Shown here one piece after another: positions 16,314-26,530 of a stretch of 64,000 nucleotides of DNA. The notes beneath the pieces are model-generated. The model was given only the letters and a program-made list of their open reading frames with translations. It was not told the origin of the DNA and searched no databases. Numbering within the stretch: the first letter of the stretch is position 1; each line of letters begins with the position of its first letter. The stretch is from NCBI RefSeq assembly GCF_019061305.1, contig NZ_JAHQZT010000012.1, positions 1-64,000 on the forward strand. Reading direction: 5' to 3'. Source of the DNA: Marinobacterium weihaiense (lineage in GTDB: Bacteria > Pseudomonadota > Gammaproteobacteria > Pseudomonadales > Balneatricaceae). A program made the translations under genes and the position numbers.

Positions 16314-18707
16314 ATGCGCTCTCATCATGCCTTATCGCCCATCATCATCATGCTCACCGGCTTATCGACAGCTGTCGTCCAGGCCGAAACAGCCGAGCAC
16401 TGCCGCGACCCGCAACCGCAGACCTGCAGCCAGGAGCTGCCCAGTGTCACCATCACTGGGCATGAACTGGCGACCGGCGTTCAGGTCATTGACCAGGTGC
16501 TGATCGAGCAGCTGCCCACCGGCGAAGGCAATCTGGCCGACCTGTTGCGCATCAATCCGGCGGTGGACTTCTCCCGCAACGGGCGCGGCTCGGCCAATAG
16601 CGGAGTGATGCGCCCGGAGGAATTCTCCTTTCATGGCCAGGCGTATTATCAAAACCTGTTCATGATCGATGGCATCGGCGTCAACAACGACATCAACCCG
16701 GCGTCCGGCAGCAGCGACTACGGCACGCCCGGCCTGACCAAAACCGACGGCGGCAGCTCACCCCAGGGCTACTATCTGGATGTAGGCCTGCTGGAGCAGG
16801 TCGAGGTCTACGATGCCAACGTGCCGGCCAGTTTCGGCGGCTTCACCGGCGGCGTGGTGAGCGCCCGGATGAAACGCTATGACGGCAACGACTTCGTAGA
16901 CTTGCGCTACGGTATTCAGCGCGATGAGTGGGAATCTTTTCATGTGGATGCCCGTGACCAGGACGACTTCGACAATGCCTCTGGCTTTAGCGCCGACTTC
17001 ACCCCCATCTATCGCAAGGACAGCTACCACCTGTCAGCCCAGCAAGGGCTGAGCGATCGCAGCGGCGTGACCCTGGGCCTGAGCCGACGCACCTCATCCT
17101 TCCGCCAGACCGAACCGGATGGCGACAAGACCTATTTCAACGACCGCATCGATAATCTGCACACTCGACTGGATACGCGCTGGAACGACCGCCTGGAAAC
17201 CGGTTTCAGCCTGCGCTATGCCGAGCGCCGCCATGACGGGATCACCTCACCGGTGTATGACGCTCCCTATGTGCAGGCTCACCGCGGCATCGGTCTGGGC
17301 ACCAACCTCGAATACCACCTGACCGGCGGCCATACATTTACCCTGGACGCGGGGCTGGATCGACTGCAGGATGAGCTCGACTCCGGCAGCAACCATGCCT
17401 TCCAGGACGCCGCCGGTGGCGATTCTGGCGGTGGCTTCGGTGACAACGAGCGTAACCAGACCAGCCTCACCCTGGCACCCAGGCTGGCACTGGCAAGGCA
17501 ACTCTGGGGCGCAACCGAACACCGCATCACGTTGGGTGGCGAGCTGCGCTATCAGGAGGCGCACTACAACCGCCCTCAGGATGTGACGATTGATCAAACC
17601 CTGGCCAACGGCATGCGCATCCACTCGACCTATGCCAAAGGTGAAATCGGGGTCGATTACTGGACCCGCTCGCTGTACCTGGATGACCGGATACGCTGGC
17701 GCAACCTCAATCTGCGCGCCGGTTTGCGAGCCGATTACAATGACTGGCTGGGCAATCTGGATATCGCCCCCCGCCTGAGCGCCGACTGGGACCTGTTCGG
17801 TGATGGCAGTACCCGTCTGCTGGCCGGTGCCAACCGCTATTACGGCCGCAGCTTCCTGCAATACGCCATCAACGATGCCCTCAGCGGCTTCTATACACGC
17901 AGGGTCTACCTGCCCAATGGCGCTGAGCTGCCACCCAAGCAGGGCGAAGACACCTCGGGGCCGCTTGATCTGGCTACGCCCTATTCGGATGAACTGATGC
18001 TGGGCTGGGTCCAGCAGGCCGGGCCGTTCAACAGCACACTGAAACTGGTGCAGCGCGACAGCCGCAACGGCATTCGCAAAACCAAAAGCGATGATCTTGA
18101 ACTGTATTACAACAGCGGCCGCAGCGACACACTGAGCCTGACCTGGGAATTGGACCATGCCGAACACCCGCTGATGATCGGTAACAGCGCCACGGTCGCT
18201 CGCCTGGCGCTGGGCTGGAAAGACAGCACCAGCAACACCCAGGGCAACCATCACCTGGGCGAGTCCGACAGCTATGAAGACTTCATCAACCGCGAGCCAG
18301 TCTACTACCAGGGCAAACTGGTGGATCGCAGCGACTTGCCCGCCTGGGACTACAACATTCCGTTGAGTGTCAGCCTGAGCAGCGTCACTCAGCTGCCGGC
18401 CTGGAATCTGACCTGGTCCAATTTTATCAATCTGCGCCAGGGCGGCACTATCGCCCGTGACACGCGGAAGAACACCAGCGAGGGTTACGATGTGTATGAG
18501 GACTTCAGCCTGGAAGATCTGGTCACCGTCGATACCAAGGTGCAGTGGAAACCCAGAACCTGGGCCAACAGCCAAGGCTATGTAATGGTTGAGGTCAGCA
18601 ACCTGTTTGACCAGGTGATCAACACCAATACCAGTGACCTGGACGCTTTCAGCGATCGCTACACACCGGGGCGCAAGGTCTGGCTGGAAGTGGGGATGCG
18701 CTTCTGA
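16314..18707 (+). CDS. TonB-dependent outer-membrane receptor, Fur-controlled
   Basis: 797 aa. A signal peptide (MRSHHALSPIIIMLTGLSTAVVQA) is followed by a possible TonB box around SVTITG (44-49), and a plug domain (VIDQVLIEQLPTGEGNLADLLRINPAVDFS ... QNLFMIDGIGVNNDINPASG ... VEVYDANVPASFGGFTGGVVSARM). A 22-strand-type barrel follows, ending in aromatic F (WLEVGMRF). Size and order match TonB receptors, which import ferric siderophores, heme or cobalamin using TonB energy. The ligand is not evident. A strong Fur box and the adjacent imelysin operon argue for iron. There are two Cys (30, 38) in the linker before the plug. Confidence 0.9.
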   Translation: MRSHHALSPIIIMLTGLSTAVVQAETAEHCRDPQPQTCSQELPSVTITGHELATGVQVIDQVLIEQLPTGEGNLADLLRINPAVDFSRNGRGSANSGVMRPEEFSFHGQAYYQNLFMIDGIGVNNDINPASGSSDYGTPGLTKTDGGSSPQGYYLDVGLLEQVEVYDANVPASFGGFTGGVVSARMKRYDGNDFVDLRYGIQRDEWESFHVDARDQDDFDNASGFSADFTPIYRKDSYHLSAQQGLSDRSGVTLGLSRRTSSFRQTEPDGDKTYFNDRIDNLHTRLDTRWNDRLETGFSLRYAERRHDGITSPVYDAPYVQAHRGIGLGTNLEYHLTGGHTFTLDAGLDRLQDELDSGSNHAFQDAAGGDSGGGFGDNERNQTSLTLAPRLALARQLWGATEHRITLGGELRYQEAHYNRPQDVTIDQTLANGMRIHSTYAKGEIGVDYWTRSLYLDDRIRWRNLNLRAGLRADYNDWLGNLDIAPRLSADWDLFGDGSTRLLAGANRYYGRSFLQYAINDALSGFYTRRVYLPNGAELPPKQGEDTSGPLDLATPYSDELMLGWVQQAGPFNSTLKLVQRDSRNGIRKTKSDDLELYYNSGRSDTLSLTWELDHAEHPLMIGNSATVARLALGWKDSTSNTQGNHHLGESDSYEDFINREPVYYQGKLVDRSDLPAWDYNIPLSVSLSSVTQLPAWNLTWSNFINLRQGGTIARDTRKNTSEGYDVYEDFSLEDLVTVDTKVQWKPRTWANSQGYVMVEVSNLFDQVINTNTSDLDAFSDRYTPGRKVWLEVGMRF

Positions 18708-18731
18708 CGCTGTCGGCGGGATACACCGTCT

Positions 18732-18760
18732 GGCGGGGCCTGCAGCCACAAGGCCCCGCC
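18732..18760. terminator. GC-rich hairpin between convergent genes (putative terminator)
   Basis: GGCGGGGCC and GGCCCCGCC form a perfect 9-bp stem with an 11-nt loop, placed between the stop of the TonB receptor (18707) and the end of the Lon-family gene (18777). No T-run follows on either strand, so intrinsic termination is uncertain. Confidence 0.5.
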
Positions 18761-18776
18761 GGGGATTAGTGCGATA

Positions 18777-21149
18777 TCAGGCCTTGGCCTTGGCCAGCTC
18801 GCGCAGGCGCTTGACCACCTGGGCGTTGATGCTGCGCTGGGTGAAGTGGCCATCGGTCTTGCGCACTCCGGCGCTGCGGCCCATCAGGATCTCCAGACAC
18901 TCGTCCACCGTGGACACGGCATGCACGTGGAAGAGCCCATCCTCCACCGCCTGCACCACCTCGGCCTTGAGCATCAGGTGACGCACGTTGGCACGGGGAA
19001 TCACACACCCCTGCCAGCCGGTCAGGCCGCGGGTCTTGCACAGGTGGAAAAAGCCCTCGATCTTCTCGTTGACACCACCGATCGCTTGCACCTCGCCATA
19101 CTGGTTGATGGAGCCGGTAATGGCATACTGCTGACGAATGGGGATATGGGTGAGGGCGGAGATCAGGGTACAGATCTCCGCCAGCGAAGCGCTGTCGCCA
19201 TCCACATAGCCGTAGGATTGCTCCATCGCCAGGCTGGCCGACAATGCCAGCGGAAAGTCACCCGCGTACTTGTGACCGAGGAAGCCGGACAGGATCAGCA
19301 CCCCCTTGGAGTGGATCGGCTGCCCCAGCGTCACCTCGCGCTCGATATCGACGATGCCCTTGGTGCCCGGGTGGACCGTGGCGGTGATACGCGCCGGGCT
19401 GCCGAAGGAGACATCCCCTACCTGCAACACCGTCAGGCCGTTGGACTTGCCCACCGCCTCGCCATCGGTATCGATCAGCACCGTTTCGTTGAGGATGCTC
19501 TCCAGAATCTTCTGCGACAGCCGCCCGGTGCGTCGCTCCTTAGCCTCCAGCGCCAGCTCCACATGTTCGGCATTGATCTGGGTATCGCCCTGTTCACGGC
19601 GGCGGAAATCCGACTCGCAGAGCAGATCCACCAGTTCGCCCACATGGGCCGACAGCAGATCCTGATCCCCGGCCAGACGGGAGCTGTGCTCCACCAGCCG
19701 CGCCACCGCACGGCGGGTCAGCGGTGCCAGATTTTCTTCCGTGGCCAGGGTTTTCATCAGCCGCGCGTACTGACGAATGGAGTGGGGCGTGCGGTGTACG
19801 TCCTCGTCGAAGTCCACCACCACGCGGAACATCTTCTCGAAATCGTGATCCAGCTCCTGCAACAGATAGTAGGTATCGCGCTCACCGACCAGTACCACCT
19901 TGACCTTGAGGCTGGCCGGTTGCGGACTCAGGGTGATGGCGCTGATGCCGGCATACTCGCTGACCGGGTTCTCGATACGGATCTCGTGGGCCTTGAGTGC
20001 CCGCTTGAGCGCCCCATAGACGAAGGGCTGCTCCAGCAGCTTTTCCGCCTCCAGCACCAGGTAGCCACCGTTGGCTCTATGCAGGGCACCAGCACGGATC
20101 AGGGTGTAGTTGGTCACCATGGACCCCATTTCGCTGACGTACTCCACCCGACCAAAGAGATTCTCGTAGCTGGGGTGAGATTCGAACACCACCGGCGCAC
20201 CCTTGGTCTTGTGATTATCCACCAGCAGGTTGAGGCCGTAGTTCTGCTCCAGATACTCGCGGCGCACCACGTCGCTCTTGCCTTCCAGGGCTCCCTCATC
20301 ACCGAAAAGGTCACTGGCGTTGCGGATCAGGTCGATTTCCAGGTGCTTGAGATAATCGACGATGCCGCCGATATTGGCGTATTTATCGCGCAGCGGCTGA
20401 ATCAGCGGTTCCACCGCCTGACGGGTGGTGTCTCGGTCCAACACTTTCATCCGCTCGGCCGCCTCACGGCGCCACACCGGCAGCCCGGTCAGGCTATCGT
20501 TGAGCATCTCTTCCAGTTCACTGATATGGGCCTGGATCGCCTCCCGCTCCGCTTCCGGCAGCTGGGAAAAGGCGGCCTCATCCATCGCCTGACCGTTGGC
20601 CACCGGGGTGAAGCCCACGGTAGCGCCATCACGGTAAACAGCAATGCTGTACTCACGCCCCTTGCGCTCCACTCGATCCAGCGCTTCGTCGTAGTGGCGG
20701 TTGAAGTCACGCTCGATCTGGCTTTTCAAGCGCTGATAGGCCGGGTTCTCGAAGGCGGCCGGCAGCTCGCCGAGCAGGGAGTCGAGCAGGTGGCGGATAT
20801 CGCGCTGCAGATGCCCGGCCTTACCCGCCGGCAGTTCCAGAACCACCGGGTAGCGGTTGTCGCTGAGATTGTTAAGGTAGCACCAGTCACTGGGCTTGCT
20901 CTGCTTCTTGGCCGAGGTTTTCAGGCTTTCCATGGCAAAGGAGAAACGGCCGGTGTGCGGGTTGCCCATAACAAAGAGGTTATAGCCCGGGCGCTGCATG
21001 CCAATGCCGAAGGCCATGGCTTCGATGGCACGGTCCTGACCGAAGAAACCGGCAAAGGGTTCCAGAGACTCGGTGGTCTTGAAGGGCAGGAGTTCAGGGT
21101 CGCAGGTACGATAGAGCGCCGCAGGCGCCAGTGGCAGATGCTTGTCCAT
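18777..21149 (-). CDS. Lon-family ATP-dependent protease (LonB/AAA_32 type)
   Basis: 790 aa, without the N-terminal domain of classical Lon. Residues 55-75 hold a P-loop-like NLFVMGNPHTGRFSF with Arg in place of the usual Lys. The C-terminal proteolytic domain has the Ser-Lys dyad: S653 in VDGDSASLAEICTLISALT and K696 in GGVNEKIEGFF. The middle includes GGYLVLEAEKLLEQPFVYGALKRAL and VVDFDEDVHRTPHSIRQYARL. It is a cytoplasmic protease of the uncharacterised Lon-related group common in Pseudomonas-like bacteria. It lies downstream of aroE but after a 144-bp gap, so it probably has its own promoter. Confidence 0.87.
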   Translation of the reverse strand: MDKHLPLAPAALYRTCDPELLPFKTTESLEPFAGFFGQDRAIEAMAFGIGMQRPGYNLFVMGNPHTGRFSFAMESLKTSAKKQSKPSDWCYLNNLSDNRYPVVLELPAGKAGHLQRDIRHLLDSLLGELPAAFENPAYQRLKSQIERDFNRHYDEALDRVERKGREYSIAVYRDGATVGFTPVANGQAMDEAAFSQLPEAEREAIQAHISELEEMLNDSLTGLPVWRREAAERMKVLDRDTTRQAVEPLIQPLRDKYANIGGIVDYLKHLEIDLIRNASDLFGDEGALEGKSDVVRREYLEQNYGLNLLVDNHKTKGAPVVFESHPSYENLFGRVEYVSEMGSMVTNYTLIRAGALHRANGGYLVLEAEKLLEQPFVYGALKRALKAHEIRIENPVSEYAGISAITLSPQPASLKVKVVLVGERDTYYLLQELDHDFEKMFRVVVDFDEDVHRTPHSIRQYARLMKTLATEENLAPLTRRAVARLVEHSSRLAGDQDLLSAHVGELVDLLCESDFRRREQGDTQINAEHVELALEAKERRTGRLSQKILESILNETVLIDTDGEAVGKSNGLTVLQVGDVSFGSPARITATVHPGTKGIVDIEREVTLGQPIHSKGVLILSGFLGHKYAGDFPLALSASLAMEQSYGYVDGDSASLAEICTLISALTHIPIRQQYAITGSINQYGEVQAIGGVNEKIEGFFHLCKTRGLTGWQGCVIPRANVRHLMLKAEVVQAVEDGLFHVHAVSTVDECLEILMGRSAGVRKTDGHFTQRSINAQVVKRLRELAKAKA

Positions 21150-21293
21150 GCGCGTACTCCACTACAGAGGGGGTGTTTCTCTGTTATACCGCCTCGCATT
21201 TATCCGATGCAAGGCAGCCGGAGTAAAGAACATGTAAAAAGACGTTCATATTCAGGGGGCTAGCACTCGAATCTGACGTCTTGATGACAGCAT

Positions 21294-22124
21294 TCAGGCG
21301 GTCTTGAGCGCCGTGCGCAGGGCCTGCATCACCGGCGCCGTGTCGGGCTGTACCCCGCGCCAGATGCGGAAGGACTCCGCTGCCTGCTCCACCAGCATAC
21401 CCAGACCGTCAATTACCTGAGCAGCGCCCAGCTCCATCGCCCAGCGGCAGAAGGGGGTCGGCTCGGCACCGTACATCATGTCGTAACAGGCGGTGTTCGG
21501 CCCCACGCTGGCGGCGGCTATCGGAGGCAGTTCACCCTGCAGGCTGGCGGAAGTACCGTTGATGATCAGGTCGAAGGCTTCGGCGGGTATCTGATCGAAA
21601 CCGCAGGCCTGCACCCGGCCATCATCGGCGAAGAGTTCGGCCAGCGTTTCGGCGCGGGCAACCGTGCGGTTGGCGACCAGAATGGCGGCCACACCGGCCG
21701 CCAGCAGCGGCTGCAGCACCCCGCGCACGGCCCCGCCGGCACCCAGCACCAGCACCCGGGCGCCGTTGAGGGTGACACCGTTATTTTCCGCCAGGTCGCG
21801 CACCAGACCGATGCCGTCGGTGTTGTCACCGGCGATGCGGCCATCGTCCAGCCGATACAGGGTGTTCACCGCCCCGGCCAGCTCGGCACGCTCGCTGCGC
21901 CACTGCGCCAGCGCCCAGGCCCGCTCCTTGAACGGCACGGTGATGTTCAGCCCCTTGCCGTGGCCCTGCAGAAAGCGCTCCACCGCCGCCTCGAAGTCCT
22001 TTTCTTCGATATGCTCGGCGGTGTAGATCAGCGCCTGCCCGGTCTGCGCGGCAAAGCGGGCGTGGATCTGCGGCGACTTGCTGTGCGCGATGGGGTTGCC
22101 AAACACGGCGTAGCGGTCGGTCAT
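21294..22124 (-). CDS. aroE: Shikimate dehydrogenase
   Basis: 276 aa. The substrate-binding start [25 protein letters not shown], the catalytic Lys/Asp region [10 protein letters not shown] and AGDNTDGIG, and the NADP site [18 protein letters not shown] are all present. It reduces 3-dehydroshikimate to shikimate with NADPH in aromatic amino-acid synthesis. It starts 1 bp after hemF, as the end of a tsaC-hemF-aroE unit conserved in Pseudomonas-like genomes. Confidence 0.96.
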   Translation of the reverse strand: MTDRYAVFGNPIAHSKSPQIHARFAAQTGQALIYTAEHIEEKDFEAAVERFLQGHGKGLNITVPFKERAWALAQWRSERAELAGAVNTLYRLDDGRIAGDNTDGIGLVRDLAENNGVTLNGARVLVLGAGGAVRGVLQPLLAAGVAAILVANRTVARAETLAELFADDGRVQACGFDQIPAEAFDLIINGTSASLQGELPPIAAASVGPNTACYDMMYGAEPTPFCRWAMELGAAQVIDGLGMLVEQAAESFRIWRGVQPDTAPVMQALRTALKTA

Positions 22125-22125
22125 C

Positions 22126-23058
<933 letters not shown>

Positions 23059-23072
23059 TTAGCGAATACTTA

Positions 23073-23630
23073 CTACGCCCGTATGGTTTGCATATCCATG
23101 ATGTTACGAATCACGGTAGGCTTATTCAGGCCACCCAACTCACCCGGCAATATAAAATCAAGGCTGGCACCGAAGTAAGCACTGACTTTCAGTTTTGACT
23201 TTGCCGGCTCTGCGGCACTGCGATTGGCTGAAGTGGACACCAGCGGTCCACCGTACTCCCGGCAGAGCGCCTGTACCAGCGGATGCGCACTGACTCTGAC
23301 CGCCACCTGACTGTGGCAGCCCTTCACCCAGCGCGGGATCAGGTTCTTGGGGTCCGGCAGCAGCCAGGTATTGGGGCCGGGCCAGGTCTCGCTCAGACGC
23401 TGGCGCTGTTCATCGCTCAACGGCGCCAGCAGGGGAGCGATCTGGTCTTCATGGGCCGCCACCAGGATCAGCCCCTTGTGTTCAGGCCGCCGTTTCAGCG
23501 CCAGCAGGCGCTGTACCGCCTGACGGCTGTAAGGGTCGCACCCCAGCCCCCAGACCGCCTCGGTCGGGTAGGCGATAACACCACCGTTGTTGATACAGCG
23601 AACCGCTTCCTTGATTTGCCAGTGATTCAT
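23073..23630 (-). CDS. tsaC: Threonylcarbamoyl-AMP synthase (TsaC/YrdC)
   Basis: 185 aa from ATG 23630 (MNHWQIKEAVRCINNGGVIAYPTEAVWGLGCDP); GGTGG lies 8 bp upstream. Upstream in-frame ATGs at 23636 and 23762 are less well placed. Motifs KRRPEHKGLILV, WPGPNTWLLP, VAVRVSAHP and GGPLVSTSANRS match the YrdC fold. TsaC makes threonylcarbamoyl-AMP for the t6A modification at position 37 of ANN-reading tRNAs. It is the first gene of the tsaC-hemF-aroE cluster. Confidence 0.93.
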   Translation of the reverse strand: MNHWQIKEAVRCINNGGVIAYPTEAVWGLGCDPYSRQAVQRLLALKRRPEHKGLILVAAHEDQIAPLLAPLSDEQRQRLSETWPGPNTWLLPDPKNLIPRWVKGCHSQVAVRVSAHPLVQALCREYGGPLVSTSANRSAAEPAKSKLKVSAYFGASLDFILPGELGGLNKPTVIRNIMDMQTIRA

Positions 23631-23709
23631 GCGCATACCACCGCGAAAAAACAGAAGGGAAGGGAGGAGCGGCCCCCGTTCAGTGCCGCTCCGAAAGGCG
23701 CACGGAGAC

Positions 23710-24774
23710 CTAGGCCTCCAGCTGGGCGATACTCCAGTCGAATACCACCTTGTCGGCCTCATCGACCAGTGTCTGCAACGCCTTCAGGCTGTCGATCAGT
23801 TCCGCAGTATTGGCCCGGCAGATATTGACGTGTCCGACCTTGCGGCCCGGACGGATCTCCTTGCCGTACCAGTGCACATGCACACCCGGCACCTGCAGCC
23901 ACTCGGGCTGCCAGTTGCGTCCCAGCAGGTTGTACATCACCGATACGCCATCGACCGGCGGCGTGATCAGGGGCAGGTCGGCCAGCGCCCGCAGGTGCAG
24001 CTGGAACTGGCTGATCGCCGAGCCTTCTTGGGTCCAGTGACCGGAGTTGTGTACGCGCGGCGCCAGTTCGTTGACCAGCAACTTGCCATCAACCACGAAA
24101 CACTCCATCGCCATCACGCCGATGTAGCCTTCGTCATCCATGATACGCCCCAGCCACTCCTCGGCATTCTGCTGCTGCTCGGCCGGCACCGGCAGATTGG
24201 CTACGCTGGCGCGCAGGATGCCGTTTTCGTGCCAATTGCGGGTCAGCGGGTAGAACACCTTTTCACCGGCCGCGTTACGCGCGCCGACCAAAGAGACTTC
24301 GTGGCTGAACGGGATCATCGCCTCGGCGATGCATTCACCGGCCCACTCGGCTTCGGGCTGGTCGCCTTTCTGCCAGCGCCACTGACCGCGACCGTCGTAA
24401 CCGCCGCGACGGCGCTTGACGATCACCTTGTCGGCCACGGATTCCAACTGGGATGTCAGATCACCCTCTTCCAGGCTGACCCAGGGCGAGGTCGGCACCT
24501 GCAGGCGATCCAGCAACGCTTTCTGGCGCTGACGGTCGATCACCGCGTACAGGGCCTCGGCGTTGCGGAAATTCGGGTGCTGCTTCAGCTGCAGACCGCT
24601 GACACTGTCGGACCAGTGTTCGATCTCGACGGTGATCACATCGTCCGGGCGCAGACCCAGCTCGATATCGCCATTGGGATCAACAGGCATCACGTCCAGC
24701 TGCAGCGGCGCACCGGCCTGCTGCAGCATCTGGCCCAGCTGGCCGTTACCGGCGACGACGATTCGTGGCAGCAT
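23710..24774 (-). CDS. purK: N5-carboxyaminoimidazole ribonucleotide synthase
   Basis: 354 aa from ATG 24774 (MLPRIVVAGNGQLGQMLQQAGAPL), preceded by GAGG at a proper distance; a TTG at 24783 overlaps purE. It is an ATP-grasp enzyme with KRRRGGYDGRGQW, GECIAEAMIPFSHEVSLVGARN, ECFVVDGKLLVNELAPRVHNSGHWT and QFQLHLRALADLPL. It makes N5-CAIR from AIR, bicarbonate and ATP in purine synthesis. It lies 5 bp after purE. Confidence 0.96.
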   Translation of the reverse strand: MLPRIVVAGNGQLGQMLQQAGAPLQLDVMPVDPNGDIELGLRPDDVITVEIEHWSDSVSGLQLKQHPNFRNAEALYAVIDRQRQKALLDRLQVPTSPWVSLEEGDLTSQLESVADKVIVKRRRGGYDGRGQWRWQKGDQPEAEWAGECIAEAMIPFSHEVSLVGARNAAGEKVFYPLTRNWHENGILRASVANLPVPAEQQQNAEEWLGRIMDDEGYIGVMAMECFVVDGKLLVNELAPRVHNSGHWTQEGSAISQFQLHLRALADLPLITPPVDGVSVMYNLLGRNWQPEWLQVPGVHVHWYGKEIRPGRKVGHVNICRANTAELIDSLKALQTLVDEADKVVFDWSIAQLEA

Positions 24775-24779
24775 GGCAA

Positions 24780-25268
24780 TCAACCTCGCGGATCGGGATT
24801 ATCAAGAACGGTCTGGGTCTGGGCCTGACGCCAGTCGGCCAGGGTCTGCGCCAGCGCCTTGTCTTCGGTGGCCAGCATCTGCGCCGCCAAGAGACCGGCG
24901 TTGAAGGCACCGGCACCGCCGATGGCCAGGGTGCCGACCGGCACGCCACGCGGCATCTGCAGGATCGACAGCATGCTGTCCTGACCGTTCAGCGCCTTGC
25001 TCTGTACCGGCACGCCCAGTACCGGCACCAGGGTCTTGGCCGCGATCATACCCGGCAGATGGGCAGCCCCGCCGGCACCGGCGATGATCACCTTGAAACC
25101 GTTGTCGGCGGCCTGCTCGGCGAACCGAAACATCTTGTCCGGTGTACGGTGTGCGGAGACCACTTCGGTGTGGTACTCGACGCCCAGGGTGTCAAGAATT
25201 CCGGCCGCTTCCTCCATGGTGGGCCAATCCGAACGCGAACCCATCACGATCGCCACTTTTGCACTCAT
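24780..25268 (-). CDS. purE: N5-carboxyaminoimidazole ribonucleotide mutase
   Basis: 162 aa. [46 protein letters not shown] and [29 protein letters not shown] are the active-site segments of class I PurE. It converts N5-CAIR to CAIR, directly following PurK in the pathway. purE-purK form a two-gene unit inserted between dprA and tsaC. An extended -10 promoter at 25370-25378 would drive it. Confidence 0.97.
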   Translation of the reverse strand: MSAKVAIVMGSRSDWPTMEEAAGILDTLGVEYHTEVVSAHRTPDKMFRFAEQAADNGFKVIIAGAGGAAHLPGMIAAKTLVPVLGVPVQSKALNGQDSMLSILQMPRGVPVGTLAIGGAGAFNAGLLAAQMLATEDKALAQTLADWRQAQTQTVLDNPDPRG

Positions 25269-25336
25269 CTGTTACTCCCGTCATCACTCTGACTGCGCAG
25301 CAGGGCAGGGCGCCGCCACCACACGTACGGTCTGGC

Positions 25337-25353
25337 TTCCGGCCGGGCCGGAA
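25337..25353. repeat. Perfect inverted repeat in the purE leader
   Basis: TTCCGGCC-G-GGCCGGAA is an 8-1-8 perfect palindrome lying between the purE promoter (25370-25378) and the purE start (25268), so it falls in the 5' leader. It does not resemble the PurR operator. With a 1-nt loop it is more likely a protein-binding site than an RNA hairpin. Confidence 0.4.
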
Positions 25354-25369
25354 AAAAGGAAAGGGCGCA

Positions 25370-25378
25370 ATTATAGCA
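25370..25378 (-). promoter_or_regulatory. Extended -10 promoter for purE-purK
   Basis: On the minus strand TGCTATAAT gives TGn followed by a consensus TATAAT, about 100 bp before purE. No good -35 is seen, as often with extended -10 promoters. Confidence 0.5.
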
Positions 25379-25411
25379 AGCGGTGGACGAAAATTCCCCA
25401 CCTTCCTCATC

Positions 25412-26518
25412 CTAGCGCAGCCGGCGCACGCGTGAGCCGCTCAGCTCGATGCGGCCTTCCAGCTGCAGCAGCATCAGCCCGGCCTGCAGTTCGGCCACCG
25501 GCAGTGCCAGCTCGGTCGCCAGCTGGTCCAGCCAGACGCTGTCAAAGGGAATCTGCCGCAGCAGCGGGTCATCCGTCTCTGCGACATCAGCCGGCCCCGG
25601 CGCCACCTCGGCAGGACTCAGACAGCCCAGTAACGGCCCCAGCTGTTCAATAATCTGGTCAACCTGCTCCACCAGCGTAGCCCCCTCCCGAATCAGGGCA
25701 TGGCAACCCCGGCTGACCGGGTTGTGAATCGAGCCGGGAATGGCAAACACCTCACGCCCCTGCTCCAGGGCCTGTCGTGCCGTGATCAACGAACCGCTGC
25801 GCAGCGCAGCTTCCACCACCAGCGTACCCAGCGACAGACCACTGATGATGCGGTTGCGGCGGGGAAAGTTGGCCGACAGTGGTGGCGTCCTGGGCGGGTA
25901 CTCGGACACCAGGGCACCGCCCTGAGCAACGATGTCAGCCGCAAGCGCCTGGTGGCGGCGCGGATATACCTGATCGATGCCGGTGCCGATCACCGCCACC
26001 GTCGGCTGCCCCAGTTTGACGCAGGCCTGGTGAGCGGCGGCATCGATTCCCAACGCCAGCCCACTGACCGGGATCACGCCGGCACGGCTGAACGCCGCCG
26101 CAAAGTCATGTGCCAGACGACAGCCTTCCCGACTGGCCTTGCGGCTGCCCACCAGGGCCAGCTGGGGCAGGGACAGTATATCCGGGGCACCGCGCACCCA
26201 CAGCAGGGCCGGAGGATCGATAATCTGGCGCAGAAGATCGGGATAGCGGGCATCGGACAACGTTATCAGATGCAGGGCTTCATGCTCGGCATAGGCCAAC
26301 AGTTCGTCTGCCCGGCGATAGAGTGCGCCTTGGCGCTGGTAGTCATGGAGGGCAGCCAGTGTCTGGGGACGCAAGCGGCAGTGGGGTGGCAGGCCGGTTT
26401 CGGCCCGCAGCAGGCGGGGCAGATCCACGCCTTCCTGGCGGAGTCGTGCCAGCGTTGCCGGGCCCAGGCCCGGTAACAAACTGACAGCGACCCACTCCCT
26501 TGGATCGCTCATGGACAT
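25412..26518 (-). CDS. dprA: DprA, DNA-processing protein
   Basis: 368 aa. The Rossmann-type core shows LALVGSRKASREGCRLAHDFAAAFSRAGVIPVSGLALGIDAAAH, IGTGIDQVYPRRH, SEYPPRTPPLSANFPRRNRIISGLS and SGSLITARQALEQGREVFAIPGSIHNPVSRGCHALIREGA. An N-terminal SAM-like and a C-terminal winged-helix region (SVWLDQLATELALPVAELQAGLMLLQLEGRI) flank it. DprA loads RecA on incoming single-stranded DNA in transformation. AAGGAG lies 3 bp before ATG 26518 and 9 bp before ATG 26512; either could be used. It lies 12 bp after the LysM gene. Confidence 0.95.
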   Translation of the reverse strand: MSMSDPREWVAVSLLPGLGPATLARLRQEGVDLPRLLRAETGLPPHCRLRPQTLAALHDYQRQGALYRRADELLAYAEHEALHLITLSDARYPDLLRQIIDPPALLWVRGAPDILSLPQLALVGSRKASREGCRLAHDFAAAFSRAGVIPVSGLALGIDAAAHQACVKLGQPTVAVIGTGIDQVYPRRHQALAADIVAQGGALVSEYPPRTPPLSANFPRRNRIISGLSLGTLVVEAALRSGSLITARQALEQGREVFAIPGSIHNPVSRGCHALIREGATLVEQVDQIIEQLGPLLGCLSPAEVAPGPADVAETDDPLLRQIPFDSVWLDQLATELALPVAELQAGLMLLQLEGRIELSGSRVRRLR

Positions 26519-26530
26519 GGTCTCCTTGTA

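Noticed and set aside
18846-21263. 805-codon plus-strand open frame
   Set aside because: Antisense to the Lon-family gene; long antisense frames are common in GC-rich DNA and it has no recognisable motif.
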